A stretch of 36,904 nt of DNA from an uncultured bacterium (GTDB taxonomy: Bacteria; Verrucomicrobiota; Kiritimatiellia; RFP12; UBA1067): contig CACWSW010000004.1 in NCBI GenBank assembly GCA_902763655.1, positions 1-36,904 of the forward strand, given 5' to 3'. The notes beneath the pieces are model-generated. The model was not told the origin of the DNA, did no database searches, and saw only the letters and a program-made list of their open reading frames with translations. Numbering within the stretch: the first letter of the stretch is position 1; each line of letters begins with the position of its first letter. Below are positions 35,467-36,904 of the stretch, in pieces. The position numbers and the translations under genes are program-made.

Positions 35467-36192
35467 TTGAATACAGGTGAGTTCATGGCCATTGCGCCGC
35501 TGTTCGCGAGCGAAAACGACGCGCCGAGACCTGCGTTCTCCACGCCGTTCCGCCACGGAGACCACCTGTTTGCGAGCGACGGGCGCATTGCGCTCGTCTG
35601 CTCCGACACAGGATCCGTCAATGAGACGGAAGACGAGATGCAGAAGCACATCGGGAACAGGCTGATCAACGAGCACATCAAGACGTGCGAAGATAACATC
35701 GCCTGCGGCAAGTACCGCAGCTTCGACCTCGGCAAGCTCCGCGAAGCTGTGTGCGCCGCGTTCGCCAACGTCGAGCCGGACATGATGGAGCTGCGGATGA
35801 ACTTGCCGGACGACGACCCGGACGAGGACTTCGAGCCGGATTCCGTCCGCCATGTCCATTCGGTCTTCACGTCCGTCATCATGCCGAACCCAGCGCGTTC
35901 CGTGATCGCTGGATACTACGCTTCGCTCATCTACGGGCTTGTGCACCTCTTCGGACCGGCCGACGCCTATTCCGATGTCCGCGACCCGCACGACATGCTG
36001 TTTTTCCAAGGCTCTTGCTGGAAGTGCGTCCTGATGCCGCGTCTGGCCAAAGGGCGCGGAATCAGCTACGAATGGAACTACTACGGCGGGTGCGCAATCG
36101 CGGACGCCATTACCGGCAAGCTCGTCTGGGGCCGCGAATGCTCGGACATATCGCCCGACATGGACACGCTGCGGAAGGGAGCGGCGAAGTGA
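35467..36192 (+). CDS. Possible clamp-like protein, 241 aa
   Basis: TTG 35467 is supported by TAAGGAGGTGCC at ideal spacing, and it lies 12 bases after the previous stop. RHGDHLFASDGRIALVCSDTGS matches the LxATDGRxLA motif of sliding clamps, and WKCVLMPRL near residue 188-196 resembles the clamp C-terminal VIMPMR. It is shorter than a clamp (241 against 365 aa) and has an unrelated acidic central region (DDDPDEDFEPD). A reduced clamp paralogue or clamp-fold decoy is a hypothesis from two short motifs only. Confidence 0.6.
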   Translation: MNTGEFMAIAPLFASENDAPRPAFSTPFRHGDHLFASDGRIALVCSDTGSVNETEDEMQKHIGNRLINEHIKTCEDNIACGKYRSFDLGKLREAVCAAFANVEPDMMELRMNLPDDDPDEDFEPDSVRHVHSVFTSVIMPNPARSVIAGYYASLIYGLVHLFGPADAYSDVRDPHDMLFFQGSCWKCVLMPRLAKGRGISYEWNYYGGCAIADAITGKLVWGRECSDISPDMDTLRKGAAK

Positions 36193-36904
36193 ACGATGAC
36201 TTGAAAAAGGACTTCATCAAGGAAGTCCATGCGGCCGCGAGGAGCCGCTACGCCGTGGACGTGTTCGCCGACATGGTGCGCGCGATGGCGATTGCGATCG
36301 AGGTGACGACGCGGCTCGGCTCCGTCGATGCGCTTGAGGCGGAGTACGCGCAGATCAAGGCCCGGTACGAGGCGGACGAGTTCGAGCACTTCTACCGCGC
36401 GTTCGCGATTGTGATGAAGGCGCTCGAACACGCCCGCGAGGACTTCCTCGGGCACGCCCTGGAAGAGCTCGGCGCGGCCAATACCAGGAACGGGCAGTTC
36501 CTCACGCCCGTGTGCGTCTCGCGGTTCATGGCGCGCGTCATGTGTCCGTCCGTCGAGTACACGCCCGGGAAGATCATCAGCCTGTCCGACCCGTCGTGCG
36601 GCTCGTCGGTTCTGCTCATCGAGGGCGCAGAGGCGCTGATCGGCAACGGCGTGCGGCAAGGCGACCTCTTCCTCGTGGCGGGCGACATCGACCACCGTGC
36701 GTGCGACATCAGCTATGTGCAACTGTCGCTGCTCGGCTACGCGGCGTGCGTCCAGCACATGGACGCGCTCGCCAGGAAGCGCTATTCGCCCGACCGCTAC
36801 ACGCCATGCTATTACCTTCACGGCGTCAACATCAGACGTCCACGCGCAGACGTGCCGGCATGTGAGGCGCCGCAGGAGATCCGTCGGAAGACGTACAAGC
36901 AACT
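36189..36904 (+). CDS. N-6 adenine DNA methyltransferase, N-terminal and central part (continues at 2-124)
   Basis: GTG 36189 overlaps the previous stop (GTGA) with GGAAGGGAG upstream. Family motifs of HsdM-type enzymes are visible: NGQFLTPVCVSRFMA (about 101-115), the SAM-binding motif DPSCGSSVLLIEGAEAL (134-150), and AGDIDHRACDISYVQLSLLGY (164-184). The usual catalytic NPPY/F box is not present in the 246-residue chain. It may therefore bind SAM and DNA without methylating, or use a different active site. It has no restriction partner nearby, so it is an orphan, perhaps for evading host restriction. See 2-124 for the clamp-binding tail. Confidence 0.88.
   Translation, partial: MNDDLKKDFIKEVHAAARSRYAVDVFADMVRAMAIAIEVTTRLGSVDALEAEYAQIKARYEADEFEHFYRAFAIVMKALEHAREDFLGHALEELGAANTRNGQFLTPVCVSRFMARVMCPSVEYTPGKIISLSDPSCGSSVLLIEGAEALIGNGVRQGDLFLVAGDIDHRACDISYVQLSLLGYAACVQHMDALARKRYSPDRYTPCYYLHGVNIRRPRADVPACEAPQEIRRKTYKQ
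36806..36904. repeat. Terminal direct repeat, right copy
   Basis: Identical to 1-99; see the left copy. Only one copy should be counted in genome length. Confidence 0.95.

Overview
The window reads as one complete temperate tailed-phage genome of a GC-rich bacterium. Bases 1-99 recur exactly at 36806-36904, so the sequence closes on itself: the unique length is 36,805 bp, and a DNA methyltransferase gene runs across the join. The host cannot be named from the sequence. No tRNA, rRNA, transposon or CRISPR array was seen.

Layout. (1) 1-3458: tail end of the methyltransferase, then tightly overlapping small genes of mostly unknown function and a XerC/D-like tyrosine recombinase (2186-3055). (2) 3455-13865: head and tail module in the same order as phage lambda A-W-B-C/Nu3-E-FII-Z-U-V-G-T-H: terminase large subunit, zinc-ribbon protein, gpW-like connector, portal, protease-scaffold fusion, major capsid protein, neck and tail-completion proteins, tail tube, overlapping tail chaperones in -1 register, and a short tape measure. 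(3) 13876-19158: tail-tip and fibre genes, ending in an AT-richer LamG-type lectin gene that is the best receptor-binding candidate. (4) 19172-20588: probable lysis cassette with a holin-like protein, an unknown protein and a lipoprotein; no endolysin is recognisable. (5) 20589-21631: a hairpin-rich stretch ending in a terminator, a consensus promoter, three small genes, and a possible small RNA. (6) 21626-22991: integrase on the minus strand and a well-organised attP with duplicated arm sites. (7) 22997-24345: minus-strand operon of a membrane protein and a secreted VasI/TagO-like protein, sited so that it would lie at one prophage end after integration. (8) 24353-25466: regulatory region with two ribbon-helix-helix type proteins and three copies of the operator GTGTCTAAACAC. 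(9) 25467-26163: a minus-strand coiled-coil/zinc-ribbon cargo gene bracketed by two copies of a hairpin plus Shine-Dalgarno leader. (10) 26165-36904: early and replication genes: small membrane and DNA-binding proteins, a primase-helicase fusion, a ParB-like protein, a DnaN-like sliding clamp, PcfK (AcrIIA9-family), an HD-domain protein, PcfJ, a possible second clamp-like protein, and the methyltransferase, whose C-terminus carries a clamp-binding pentapeptide.

How the parts work together. Integrase and attP give site-specific integration, and the ribbon-helix-helix proteins probably control their own promoter and the early region. The primase-helicase and the phage clamp would support replication with a host polymerase, since no polymerase gene is present. 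Structural genes are strongly translationally coupled. Promoters were recognised mainly as extended -10 boxes (TGnTATAAT type), two of them placed 6-7 nt before an ATG, which suggests leaderless mRNAs.
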